From NCBI GenBank assembly GCA_002077065.1, contig NAJO01000030.1:62001-126000 (forward strand): a stretch of 64,000 bases of DNA, read 5' to 3'. How positions within the stretch are numbered: position 1 is the first letter of the stretch; each line of letters starts with the position of its first letter. The position numbers and the translations under genes were made by a program. Under the pieces are notes generated by a model that saw only the letters and a list, made by a program, of their open reading frames with translations, was not told where the DNA came from and ran no database searches. The DNA comes from Cryoendolithus antarcticus (taxonomy: Eukaryota > Ascomycota > Dothideomycetes > Cladosporiales > Cladosporiaceae). Positions 1 to 9,561 of this stretch are shown here, in pieces.

Positions 1-456
1 CGACAGCTCTGCCTCGGTATTCAGACATCGATCTGGGACAGCGTCCTGCTCCGTCAGACTTTCTCGACCGCAGGCGCCACGCAGCTCACGGCTGATGTCA
101 AAGCTATCATCTCCGCCATCGATCAGTACAGCGATCACAGTCTGGCTCAGCGCGTCATGGTGCGGCTGATGGATGGTGTACGACTACTGAGTCTCCCTAT
201 CAGAGGTGAGATCCCAATCGCGCAGGACGGCGCGGATGACGAGGCTGCTGCTTGGGACGAGGCGGATGACGATGATGACGTTAAGGAGGATGAGGCACCG
301 AAGCAGATGGGATTATTCGAAGCTGAGAGACTGATATTCATGGACAACGAGAGTGCGCGACATGCACTCGAGAGACTCGGTCTGGAGAATCTGAGTGAAG
401 CAGATGCGAGGAGCGTGCTAGAGAGACGGGTCGAGCTTGCGAGCTCGCTGTACTAG
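1..456 (+). CDS. RINT1/Tip20-family vesicle tethering protein, C-terminal fragment
   Basis: This is the last 151 codons of a gene that enters from the left; the frame is open from base 1 to the TAG at 454-456. RINT1/Tip20 proteins are part of the Dsl1/NRZ tethering complex for Golgi-to-ER vesicles at the ER membrane. The visible part has the family's ending: a tryptophan segment (IWDSVLL), the TFSTAGATQL motif, an acidic linker of Asp/Glu, and a final stretch in which LGLENLSEADARSVLERRVE resembles the conserved C-terminal helices of fungal RINT1 proteins. No intron is visible in this part. The family assignment rests on recalled similarity to the C-terminus only; the catalytic-free helical body lies outside the window. 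Confidence 0.75.
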   Translation, partial: RQLCLGIQTSIWDSVLLRQTFSTAGATQLTADVKAIISAIDQYSDHSLAQRVMVRLMDGVRLLSLPIRGEIPIAQDGADDEAAAWDEADDDDDVKEDEAPKQMGLFEAERLIFMDNESARHALERLGLENLSEADARSVLERRVELASSLY

Positions 457-520
457 GCAACCCGACTACACTTCTATCAATCTCAATACACGACGCTGGA
501 CGCTCACAGACAGAACCATA

Positions 521-2155
521 CTACTCTCCCTCAAAGCTCTTCACCCGACTCCACCAGTACGCCCGATCATTCCTCAGCCCAAACTCAGCCCAATCATCCG
601 TCAGCCGGTTCCAGCTCCAGAAGCCCTTCCACACGAGCTTGTTGTTCCTCGCGCTTTTACCGGCGTGAGTAAGCCCAAGCTGCATCCGGTATGTGTACTT
701 CGGCGTCACGCCTTGCGTCTCGATGTGGATGTCGCCTTCGACTTCTGCCTCCCCAGTGGAAGGGTCGGTCATCGAGGAAAGCGGGCCAGACAGTCGCCAT
801 CGCCCGCGGAGAGCATCGCGCATCACTGCTGATGGTAATGCGGAAGTCGCGGAGTGATGCGTATGCATGTTCTCCTTGGTCAGATGGTGCACCACATCCG
901 CCGGCTCTACTGTCGTCAAGAGCGAGATCGCCGTGCCATCCCGGAAGAAGCGAAGGTAGCGAAAGTACGTCACGACGTGCACAGGCGTGCTGCCCCAGGA
1001 GAGGCTATTTGCACTGTTTGCACCGGCACGAGTATAGTTCACTGTGCTTATGTAGCAGCCGTTGAAGCGGAGGCGGGGTCGAGAACGCAGGAGTTGGCGA
1101 TAGGAGTGGTTATAGGTTGTGTGGAGGAGCTGTGATGTGTGGTGGTGAATGAGTGAGGCAGGTGATTCCGGCGTCTCCTCGTCCACTTCAAGTTCGTCTT
1201 CGAAGTCTAGGTAGCGGGCTATGGAGTCGTTGGCTTGGATCGAGAAGCCCTCCACATCACAGGCAAAGTCGTAGTGCATTGCTTCGAAGCCGATCTCCGA
1301 GCCGAGAGCTACACGCTTCCAGATGCTCTCCTCTGTTAGTACAAGGTACGCGAGTCGCTTACACACTTGCGCTGTGCGTGCGAAGGACGCGAGATCTTTG
1401 ACTGCAAGCTCGCCGAGCACTTGCGTCAGAATCTCCTCCGGCAGCTCTGCAAGCGGGCTGGGCTCCTGGGGTGAAGCGTCGGTTGCTGGCGGTGCTGGCC
1501 CAATCGCAAGAGTGGCGAACGAGTCGACAAGCTGCTTCAGTGACTGTGGCAGCGCGGCACTACCATGTAGGGAGTGGTGGGCGGTACCGGGCACTGTGAC
1601 AGCCGCATTGGATGATTTTGGGTTGGAAGGTTTGGGCTTGGAAGAGGTTGGCTGAGGGAAGTGCTTCTTGCTGTACGTATCTTGCACTTTGGCATCGATC
1701 TGCGACCTATCTTAGTTGATCGCTCGACTGGCATGACAAAGAACGAGACCCACTCTGAATGCTTGGCGGTAGTGCTTAAGGCTGTCTCCTAGCATGCCAG
1801 ATGACTCGCGCTCAACTGCTCGTTCGAAATGCTCGAGCGCTGAAGAAGGCTCGGCCGGATTGGCATCTCTGTCATGGTTCTGACCTTCTGTGCCAAGCTT
1901 CAGACGATCCTCTTTGTCTGGGAGGTCGTGGTACGCTACCGGGGCGAAGTCAACCTCGTGAGTCTCATCTCTCCGCCGAGCATTAGAAGGGACTGGTACT
2001 GTAGGCGGTGCATGAAAGCTAGCCTTTCGTCGCTGTGCAGTCGGTTTGTTTGGTAATGCTTCGGGCTTCTTGTTCCGTGCTGTCACCTCCTCTCGCCATC
2101 GCTGGCGGAAGACGGCTAGCTCTGCCTCAGTCTCTGTCGGCGCCTGATCGTTCAT
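521..2155 (-). CDS. F-box protein of the FBXO9/Pof7/Hrt3 family
   Basis: The gene has two exons, 2155-1754 and 1699-521 (minus strand), separated by a 54-nt intron with a CTAAG-type branch site and a CAG acceptor. The product is 526 aa. Residues about 95-150 form the N-terminal helical unit seen in FBXO9 (ALEHFERAVERE...DSLKHYRQAFR, then KVQDTYSKKHFP); the splice junction falls inside this conserved unit and restores it, which supports the model. An F-box follows at about 217-262 (LAELPEEILTQVLGELAVKDL). The C-terminal FBXO9 domain carries RPRLRFNGCYISTVNYTRAG. The family acts as substrate adaptor of SCF ubiquitin ligases through Skp1. It is divergent from the Mtm1 gene. Confidence 0.9.
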
Positions 2156-2559
2156 AATGCTTGCTAGGTCGGCTGTGACCAGCGAACGTGCGAGGCGCTA
2201 GATCATGAATATAAGCACAACTCAAAGTCGACGTCCGTATCCGGCCATGCGGTATCGTCAACGTCAGATCGCGTGGCAGTACCGTGGATCTGGGCTCGGG
2301 CCGGTCGGCAAGATCGACCGAGGCCGTGACTTCATTGACGACGCATCAATCTGATAAACTTTCCATCCACCACCCATTGTTCCTGCCTCCCGCGCATGTA
2401 CCATACAGCATTGCATGTGATTTCGAAGAGTCGCAGCTCCGGATCTCCACATCAGGGAGTGTTCTCGCCTGCTTCGTCTGACTACGGGACTCTCAACCAC
2501 TCCACAGAGGGGCGGCACCACTGACTAATCCCGCCACGGCGGTGGCTGCACGAGAGGAG
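2156..2559. other. divergent promoter region, F-box gene / Mtm1 gene
   Basis: About 400 bp lie between the start codons of the F-box gene and the Mtm1 carrier. I see no gene and no convincing binding motif. A GTG upstream of the Mtm1 ATG keeps the frame open but is not needed as a start. Confidence 0.5.
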
Positions 2560-3864
2560 ATGGCATCACTGTTCACACAAGGTCAGAAGCACGACAGAAT
2601 AGATGGTCCAGCAGGCAATGGCGCCCTCGATATGCCTTCTTCGCCTCGAATATCTCCCCCCAAGATAGAGGCAGACACATCCCTCTCGCAGAAGATGATG
2701 TCTGCCGTATCCGGCAGTATCTTGACCTCATTGCTCGGTAAGCTCCCTAATGGATTTCCACGTATCGCGTGCATACTAACAGTCTCAGTCACACCCCTCG
2801 ACGTCGTCCGCGTGCGATTACAAGCCCAACCCAGTCCGTCACCCGCCCCCTCCACCCGCCTCCCCTCCTTCATTCAACTGCCTCCAAATCTCGGCGTCAG
2901 CGCCTGCTGCCGCGAAGTCTTCTGGGTGCAAAATCAAACGCAGTTTTGCGTAGCCGCGCCGTTCAACACAGCATCAGAATCAACAATCTCTGACTGTGCG
3001 GTAGAGGAAACGCAACGGAAGAGCTTCAACTCGACGATCGATGGGTTGCGGAAAATCTCCAGGAATGAAGGGATCTTGACATTGTGGCGGGGTTTGAGTC
3101 CGACGCTGATGATGGCTGTGCCGGGAAATGTGATCTACTTTGCAGGGTATGATTGGTTGAGGGCGAGTCCGATGAGTCCGCTGCCGGGGAGGGTGAGCGA
3201 CGACTATGCGCCGCTTGTTGCTGGATCGGTGGCCAGGGTTACTGCGGCGCTCTTCGTGAGTCCGATCGAGATGCTTCGGACGAGGATGCAGGCGAGTCAG
3301 TCGAAAGAGGGCAGCATCATGCGGGCGACGATAGCTGGTTTGAAGGATACTGTGGCGACGGATGGGTACACCTCGCTGTGGAGAGGCTTGTCATTGACAT
3401 TGTGGAGGGATGTACCGTTCTCAGCATTCTACTGGTGGGGTTACGAGTACGGTCGCGAACGATTGCACGACCTGCGACAACGAGATGTCGACTCAGCACT
3501 CGGACGGCAACGAAGCAATTCGAAATTGTCGCACAGCGCAGTACTCGCAGACTCATTCGTCGCGGGAGCAGCATCGGGAGGCATAGCGGCTGTCGTGACG
3601 ACGCCGTTCGATGTTGGAAAGACGCGACAACAGACTGTGTTACACGACGCGAGCGCAAAGATGAAAGATTTACCCGAGAGTAGGAGCATGCCGCGTTTTC
3701 TCTGGCACATATACTGTAACGACGGCTTCGCGGGCTTGTTCAAGGGCTGGACAGCGAGGACGCTGAAGGTCGCGCCGGCTTGTGCGATCATGATCAGCAG
3801 CTACGAGATCGGGAAGAAGATGGCTGGAGGTGTGAACGAAAGGAAAGAGGATCTAAGGGATTGA
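2560..3864 (+). CDS. MTM1: mitochondrial carrier, Mtm1 / SLC25A39-40 type
   Basis: Exons are 2560-2737 and 2789-3864, giving 417 aa. The 51-nt intron (GTAAGC...TACTAAC...CTCAG) has no stop and is a multiple of three, so the unspliced frame is also open; splicing restores the first carrier signature as LTSLLVTPLDVVRVRLQ. Second and third signatures are FVSPIEMLRTRMQ and VTTPFDVGKTRQQ. The Mtm1/SLC25A39-40 group sits in the inner mitochondrial membrane and is linked to glutathione import and manganese handling. The long matrix loop after the first helix has four cysteines (SACCREVFWVQNQTQFC, then SDC); in SLC25A39, cysteines of this loop bind an iron-sulfur cluster. The start is the first ATG in frame. 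Confidence 0.92.
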   Translation: MASLFTQGQKHDRIDGPAGNGALDMPSSPRISPPKIEADTSLSQKMMSAVSGSILTSLLGKLPNGFPRIACILTVSVTPLDVVRVRLQAQPSPSPAPSTRLPSFIQLPPNLGVSACCREVFWVQNQTQFCVAAPFNTASESTISDCAVEETQRKSFNSTIDGLRKISRNEGILTLWRGLSPTLMMAVPGNVIYFAGYDWLRASPMSPLPGRVSDDYAPLVAGSVARVTAALFVSPIEMLRTRMQASQSKEGSIMRATIAGLKDTVATDGYTSLWRGLSLTLWRDVPFSAFYWWGYEYGRERLHDLRQRDVDSALGRQRSNSKLSHSAVLADSFVAGAASGGIAAVVTTPFDVGKTRQQTVLHDASAKMKDLPESRSMPRFLWHIYCNDGFAGLFKGWTARTLKVAPACAIMISSYEIGKKMAGGVNERKEDLRD

Positions 3865-4256
3865 ACTCGTCCATCGGTGAAGATGTGTAAGATATCGAGG
3901 GAAAGATGACGAGTGGGATTTTCGACTTGTAGCGTTCTAGCCATAGCAGTCTCGTCAGAGCGCTTGATGTACAACAAAGATGAATCCAGTGTACGCTTTC
4001 ATGGGCCTCGCAGTCCTTACCATGTATATGTAGTGCCTGGGGTGATACAATCGACTGAAGAGGATGCGAGATGTCGCACCGCCAAGACTCCACTTGCGAG
4101 GAAGTGGCGATCTTGAACTTCATCTCCATCAACAACACCAAACGCACTGTCGAAACCTGTACGTTCAATACACTTGCTACATCTACTAATTCCGACATCT
4201 CGTGGTCGCCTCGAAGTTGCAATCGATGTTCACGAAGTGCAACACTATGCCATAGC
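3865..4256. other. gap between Mtm1 and Ski3 genes
   Basis: This holds the Mtm1 3' end and the Ski3 leader. From 4071 the Ski3 frame is open upstream of the chosen ATG for 62 codons, but the encoded residues look non-coding (Ser/Thr/Cys-rich, no TPR), so I treat it as leader. No other gene is seen. Confidence 0.5.
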
Positions 4257-7200
4257 ATGTCCAGCAACAAAGCTGCGCTCAAAGCAGCCAAATCAGCGTT
4301 GGACGGAGGAAACTACGATGAGACGATCTCACAAGCACAAGTAGTGCTCAAATCTGATGCCGAGAATTACAACGCTCGCCTCCTGCTAGGTAGAGCGTAC
4401 GAGAAGTCTGGCAAGCCCGAGGATGCGATCAACACATACCGTGCTGCCACCAAATCCAAGCCAGACGACGTGCAAGCATGGCTTGGACTGTGCAGCGTGC
4501 TCCAGACGCAAGGAGAGAAATCAGTAGATGACTACATCGACGCGGCAGTGCATGTGGCCGAGCTACACGCTGCTGCTGAGGATGCACATCGGTGTCAAAC
4601 GGTCATCGACAAGCTTACCAGCTTCGTCAGACTTCATGGCAATACTGCTCAGCAGAAGCGACTATTACACATCACGCTACCCGGCAACACGATCTATGAC
4701 TTCCTGGAAGGTCGTCTCCCGCATCCCTCCCACACGTATGTCAGACTCGCTGAACTGACAGAGGACGATGAGGCAAGGAGGATCAGCAGCGAGATCAATG
4801 TCAGGCGCACACGTTTAGGTGCCAAGATCGGGCAGGTCACTACTGAGGTCAAGCGTGAGGTGCTCGCACAGAGCGACCTTGAAGATTTCTACAGAAACGT
4901 CATCAATTGGTCGAACGACGATGACATTCGCCGAGAGTACGAAGAGAAGCTCTTGCAGCGAGTATACGACGCACTACTGGTTGTGCCCGTGGAGGAGAGA
5001 CCTGCGAAGCGGGATCAAGCTCTAGATCTTGCTGAGGGCATGGTCATCATACACCACCCTTTCCTATTGGCATGGGACCTTGTACTGGAGACGCGGGATT
5101 TGGAGAACTTACGGGATCTGGATGTCAACATCTTGCGGGAATACTGCATCCTCTTCACCGAGAGTGGACTGGCTCGTGTGCTCGATGCTTGGCTGACCAG
5201 CGAGCTCTCACCGTTCCCTGCACCTAGGCCTAGCGAAGATGACAAGGAAACGCCTGCGGAGCCGATGAGTGCAGAGGATAGACTCATGGCGATGACTGAA
5301 GGACTTGCAAAAGCAGAGGAGTCGCCGTTTGCTCATCGCCTTGTTTCGGATTACTTCTTGCACCTGGAGGAGCATCAAAGCACTGTAGAGACTGCTCGTG
5401 CAGGACTGCAAGCACTTGACATTGAAGCGGAGAAACTCAGTATGACTCTGCAGAATACCAAAGATGCACTCAATGCTGCGTTGGGCACCGCTCTCGTCCA
5501 CTATCAGAGTCCGCGAAATCACGCAGAGGCACGTAGACGATTCGAGGACATCCTGTCCCGCAAGTCACAGCTCACATCCGCTCTCATTGGTCTAGGTCTT
5601 ATCTTCGAGGAGCGTGGCTACTACGAAGATGCCATCCGCTCGTTACAGGGTGCGCTCACGCAGGACCCAAACAACGTACAGGTAGGCGTCGAGTTGGCTT
5701 GGTGCAAGGCTCTGGACGGGGACTATGACTCGGCGAAGGAGGAGCTGGAGATCTACCTACCTAAGCTCAAGCCCAGTGACCCTCGTGCAAGGGACTTGCG
5801 CGCTCAGTGTCTTTATCGCATTGGCATATGTATGTGGGAGCTAGACACCTCCAAAACAGCTCGCAAAGATCGGCAAGGAGCCTATGCCTATTTTCTCTCG
5901 GCTATCAAGACGAATGTCAACTTCGCACCAGCCTACACCAGCCTTGGCTACTACTACGAAGCATACGCTCGCGACAAGAAGCGGGCTCGACAATGCTTTC
6001 AGAAAGCATTCGAATTGTCACCCAATGAGACCGACGCCGCCGAGCGCCTTGCACGATCTTTCGCAGATCAGGGTGACTGGGACATCGTCCAAGTCATTTC
6101 ACAGCGAGTCATTGACTCAGGCAGAGCTCGTCCGCCGCCCGGGTCTAAGAGAAAAGGGTTGAGCTGGCCGTACTCCGCGCTGGGTGTCGTGCAGATGAAT
6201 AGGCAAGACTACCAGCAAGCGATTGTATCATTCCTTGCAGCACTGCGGATCAGCCCAGATGACTACCAGTCCTACGTGGGCCTGGGCGAGAGCTACCACA
6301 ACTCTGGCAGATACAATTCGGCCAGCAGGACGTTCAACTATGCGCTCAGTCCACACGATGGTCAGGAGTTGAGAGTGACAGGCGAGTCTTGGTTCGCACG
6401 CTACATGCTTGCGAATGTGCATCGTGAGCTCGGAGAGTTCGATGAGGCGATCGAAGGCTTGCAAGCTGTGCTTGAGGAGCGACCGTCGGAGTTCGGCGTC
6501 CTGTTATCACTCTTGCAGACCTTTGTCGAGCGGGCATGGCACTGCGTTGAGACAGGTCTATTCGGTCAGGCCGTTAGGAGCTGCACCCAAGCCATCGAGA
6601 CTGCTACCAAGGTGGCTGAGATTCGTCCGGATGCTTTCAACATGTGGAAAGCTGTTGGCGATGCATGCTCTACCATGTCTTGGGTGCAGTCCGGCAGCGA
6701 CGATCTCATGGGTACAGGCGTGTCGACGCTGCTCTCTGGCGTGACCACAGACAGCTCTGTACCAGATGTGATCGAGGACGGCGTCAGGCTGAATAGCATC
6801 ACTGACACCGCCACGAATGGACAGTCTGCCCATAATGCACCCAGCAAACCTATACTAGCCGGCATTCTAGCCTACAAGCAGGCGATCCGTGCTTGCACAA
6901 ACGACAGTCATGCACAAGCCGTGGCATGGTACAATTCGGGTTGGGCAGAACATCGCGCGAGTGTTATAAGTGACGCAAAGTCAAGCATGCGCTACACAAA
7001 GGCCGCAGTCCGTTGCTTCAAGCGTGCGATCGAGCTGGAAGCTGGCAATGCTGAGTTCTGGAATGCACTTGGTGTGGTCACGACTACTCTGAACCCGCAG
7101 GTAGCTCAGCACTCTTTCGTACGATCACTTCACCTCAACGAGCTGAACGCCAGAGTCTGGACGAATCTCGGATTGCTATACCTCCTGCGCAACGATTTTG

Positions 7201-8441
7201 ACCTCGCGCACAAAGCCTTCGGCCGCGCGCAATCGACAGACCCTGACTACGCACACGCATGGGTTGGTGAGGGCTTGTTGGCGCTGATGTCAGGCGATCT
7301 CGCGGGTGCACTCAACATGTTCACTCACGCATCTGAGATCTCTGACTCAGCTTCCCTGATTATCAAGCGGCAGTACGCACTTGCAAGCTTCGATCAGCTT
7401 GCTGCGCCAGGTCATGTCCCGGACAACATCACTACACTCATACGGCCGTTGTTTGCGCTTGATCAGCTGCATTCGCAAGCGCCAGGCGATCTCCCCTATC
7501 GCCACCTTGTTGCACTTTTCCTGGAGCGTGTGGGCAACTATGCCGATGCTGTCAGCGTTCTGACTGAGCTATGCGATGCTGCGGAGGCTGACTACGAAGC
7601 CACTGAGTCTGATGCGGCGCTAGCTCGCTATGCACTGGCGAAAGCAGACATCGCGAGATGTCAGCTGGCCGTGCAAGATTTTACAGCTGCTTCGGAAAGT
7701 GCACAGACAGCACTTGATCTCACATCGGACCCAGCTAACAGCGGTCTTGACGTGGAGGGTCGACACAAGCTACGCCTGTCTGCTCACCTGACTGCTGGCC
7801 TGGCTCAACACCATCTAGGTCAAGGCGCGGAATCAGTGACCATGTTCCGCGACGCACTCGTGGAGAGCGACAGTGATCCAGATGTGGTCAGCGTTTTGGT
7901 GCAGGTCCTATGGGCGCGCGGCGGAGAGCGTGAGAAGACCGCAGCCCGCGAGCAGCTCTTGGAGTCTATCGAGAAGCATTCGGAGCATGCCGGCAGTATC
8001 ACACTGTTGGCTACGATTGCCACACTTGAGAACGATGACGAGACTGCTGCCGCCGCACAGGACGACCTTGTGGTCCTCCGGACGAGCGATAAGCTGAACC
8101 AGAGCGACATAAGGCGTATCGAGACACTGCTGTCGACGTTGTCCGCACTCGGCGCGGACAGTGACGGTGCAGCACAAGCAGCAGCTCAATCGGCCATCGC
8201 TCTGAATCCGGAGCATACGCATGCGTGGACAGAGCTGGCTGAGGTCACTGGGGGCACGCATGCTGCAGAGATAGCTTTGAGTACCGCACAAAAAGCTATT
8301 TCACAAGGTGGAGGCCATGATGCTGGAGCTTTTGCGAAGGCATTCGCCGGCGTGGGCTCTGCCGGCGATGCTCAACGAGCGATCGCGCTAGCGCCGTGGG
8401 AGCGCACTGGATGGGAGACGCTAGCCGATGCGCTGAGCTGA
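4257..8441 (+). CDS. SKI3: superkiller protein Ski3 (TTC37), TPR scaffold of the Ski complex
   Basis: A single uninterrupted frame encodes 1394 aa from the ATG at 4257 (MSSNKAALKAAKSAL), which begins directly with the first TPR helix. Ski3 is the scaffold of the cytosolic Ski2-Ski3-Ski8 helicase complex that feeds RNA to the exosome for 3'-5' mRNA decay. Tetratricopeptide repeats run through almost the whole protein, for example near residues 15-80 (NARLLLGRAYEKSGKPEDAI), 470-560, 590-700 and 920-1040. The Ski3-specific segment HPFLLAWDLVLETRDLENL is present at about 265-285. Length agrees with fungal Ski3 proteins (about 1400 aa). An in-frame ATG at 4071 would add 62 residues that resemble no Ski3 N-terminus. 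Confidence 0.95.
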   Translation: MSSNKAALKAAKSALDGGNYDETISQAQVVLKSDAENYNARLLLGRAYEKSGKPEDAINTYRAATKSKPDDVQAWLGLCSVLQTQGEKSVDDYIDAAVHVAELHAAAEDAHRCQTVIDKLTSFVRLHGNTAQQKRLLHITLPGNTIYDFLEGRLPHPSHTYVRLAELTEDDEARRISSEINVRRTRLGAKIGQVTTEVKREVLAQSDLEDFYRNVINWSNDDDIRREYEEKLLQRVYDALLVVPVEERPAKRDQALDLAEGMVIIHHPFLLAWDLVLETRDLENLRDLDVNILREYCILFTESGLARVLDAWLTSELSPFPAPRPSEDDKETPAEPMSAEDRLMAMTEGLAKAEESPFAHRLVSDYFLHLEEHQSTVETARAGLQALDIEAEKLSMTLQNTKDALNAALGTALVHYQSPRNHAEARRRFEDILSRKSQLTSALIGLGLIFEERGYYEDAIRSLQGALTQDPNNVQVGVELAWCKALDGDYDSAKEELEIYLPKLKPSDPRARDLRAQCLYRIGICMWELDTSKTARKDRQGAYAYFLSAIKTNVNFAPAYTSLGYYYEAYARDKKRARQCFQKAFELSPNETDAAERLARSFADQGDWDIVQVISQRVIDSGRARPPPGSKRKGLSWPYSALGVVQMNRQDYQQAIVSFLAALRISPDDYQSYVGLGESYHNSGRYNSASRTFNYALSPHDGQELRVTGESWFARYMLANVHRELGEFDEAIEGLQAVLEERPSEFGVLLSLLQTFVERAWHCVETGLFGQAVRSCTQAIETATKVAEIRPDAFNMWKAVGDACSTMSWVQSGSDDLMGTGVSTLLSGVTTDSSVPDVIEDGVRLNSITDTATNGQSAHNAPSKPILAGILAYKQAIRACTNDSHAQAVAWYNSGWAEHRASVISDAKSSMRYTKAAVRCFKRAIELEAGNAEFWNALGVVTTTLNPQVAQHSFVRSLHLNELNARVWTNLGLLYLLRNDFDLAHKAFGRAQSTDPDYAHAWVGEGLLALMSGDLAGALNMFTHASEISDSASLIIKRQYALASFDQLAAPGHVPDNITTLIRPLFALDQLHSQAPGDLPYRHLVALFLERVGNYADAVSVLTELCDAAEADYEATESDAALARYALAKADIARCQLAVQDFTAASESAQTALDLTSDPANSGLDVEGRHKLRLSAHLTAGLAQHHLGQGAESVTMFRDALVESDSDPDVVSVLVQVLWARGGEREKTAAREQLLESIEKHSEHAGSITLLATIATLENDDETAAAAQDDLVVLRTSDKLNQSDIRRIETLLSTLSALGADSDGAAQAAAQSAIALNPEHTHAWTELAEVTGGTHAAEIALSTAQKAISQGGGHDAGAFAKAFAGVGSAGDAQRAIALAPWERTGWETLADALS

Positions 8442-8706
8442 GTCGTAGGTACGCATTGTTTCCTCATCAGCACAGGCTTTGCCTCACTTGGCTTGCTTGA
8501 ATCATTGACATCATCAGTGGTGTAAGTCTCCGTGCTTGTTCTTAATTATCCATCGCAAGTCGTTGTAGGCCAATGATGATCGCGAGCCGCATTTCCTTGA
8601 TTGCCTGTCACCATGCACAAAGCGATCACTATTGTGAAAACGATGGCAGCATTGTGTCTGAACAAAACGAAACCGATTCGAGGAGTCATACGTTGTCTCT
8701 GCGATT

Positions 8707-9249
8707 ATGTATACATTTCCTGCGTTCGCTACCACTAATCTAGAGGTCGCCAGGAGGGTTGCATCTTCGTCAGCTTCTGTCGACCTTACCATGGTGTTGG
8801 AGAACACATCCACTGTTTCAAGGCGACAGCCGACTCTCAACTGCGAAGAGTGCAGTCAACATTGCGCCGACTTCAGTCATCTCGCTCGACATGTCCGCAA
8901 GAATCACGACACCGTGAACGTCTTCTACTGTGCATACTGCGGAAACCTTCAGCGCAGCGAGCTCTCGGTCTTCCGTCATATGGTCGCTGCGCACGAGATC
9001 GTCGCACCGATCAAGGGGTTCTTCCATGTGCATGGCGGGCGAGAGGCCACTCCGGATGAGCTTATCTACACTAACGCCGGGTCAGAGTCTGCCACCGCGG
9101 AGACGACTTTGCTGCATGAGCAAGACAGTGAGGGAACGACTACAGCGATAACACCATTAAATGGGCAGAGCTCTGAGAATCGCAGCGTCCCTCAGCGCTC
9201 ACACAAGAGGAGACTACCAAGCTCGGAGACCTCATCAACAATTCGCTAA
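8707..9249 (+). CDS. small protein with two C2H2 zinc fingers, orphan
   Basis: The frame encodes 180 aa from an ATG. Residues about 40-105 contain two C2H2 fingers with the same spacing, C-x2-C-x12-H-x4-H: CEECSQHCADFSHLARHVRKNH and CAYCGNLQRSELSVFRHMVAAH, joined by a short linker. The C-terminal half is Ser/Thr-rich and ends with a basic patch (RSHKRRLPSSE), a possible nuclear signal. The finger pair has the same architecture as that of the next gene downstream, suggesting an old tandem duplication. I recognise no named family. DNA binding in the nucleus is a reasonable inference from the fingers; targets are unknown. Confidence 0.7.
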   Translation: MYTFPAFATTNLEVARRVASSSASVDLTMVLENTSTVSRRQPTLNCEECSQHCADFSHLARHVRKNHDTVNVFYCAYCGNLQRSELSVFRHMVAAHEIVAPIKGFFHVHGGREATPDELIYTNAGSESATAETTLLHEQDSEGTTTAITPLNGQSSENRSVPQRSHKRRLPSSETSSTIR

Positions 9250-9561
9250 AGTGGTAGAGCAGTCTGCTGAGCACAGGGTGAAGTCATGATGGACTGCTCT
9301 CATCAGGACATGAGAAGCTCGTGCAAGCACATGCTTCGTATGTGATACTGGAAGCACATGTTCATAAGCCGTTCAAGCACCTTACTCGCTATGCTCAGTA
9401 TCACCCATCACCTACAAACAACACAAAGCTCTTTCACCCTCAGACACAACACCACTTTGGCATAGTGATAATCACTCTGTGCACAGACGAGAGTTCGAGC
9501 ACCTGCATACAATCACCTACTCGACCATACTTCAGCTTGAGACGTTCTATACTCTTCACCT
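9250..9561. other. gap between the two finger genes
   Basis: About 310 bp with no gene; CA-rich toward the right end, which serves as the leader and promoter of the finger/HMG gene. Confidence 0.5.

Noticed and set aside
4071..4256. N-terminal extension of Ski3 by 62 residues
   Set aside because: The extension lacks TPR character and the family begins at the later ATG; probably leader sequence, perhaps with a 5' UTR intron.
3794..4291. 165-codon minus-strand open frame between Mtm1 and Ski3
   Set aside because: Antisense to the end of one real gene and the start of another, with no protein-like pattern.
8568..8666. ATGATGA at 8573 and CTGA at 8658 downstream of Ski3, in C/D order
   Set aside because: No terminal stem, no recognisable rRNA target, no internal boxes; likely chance.
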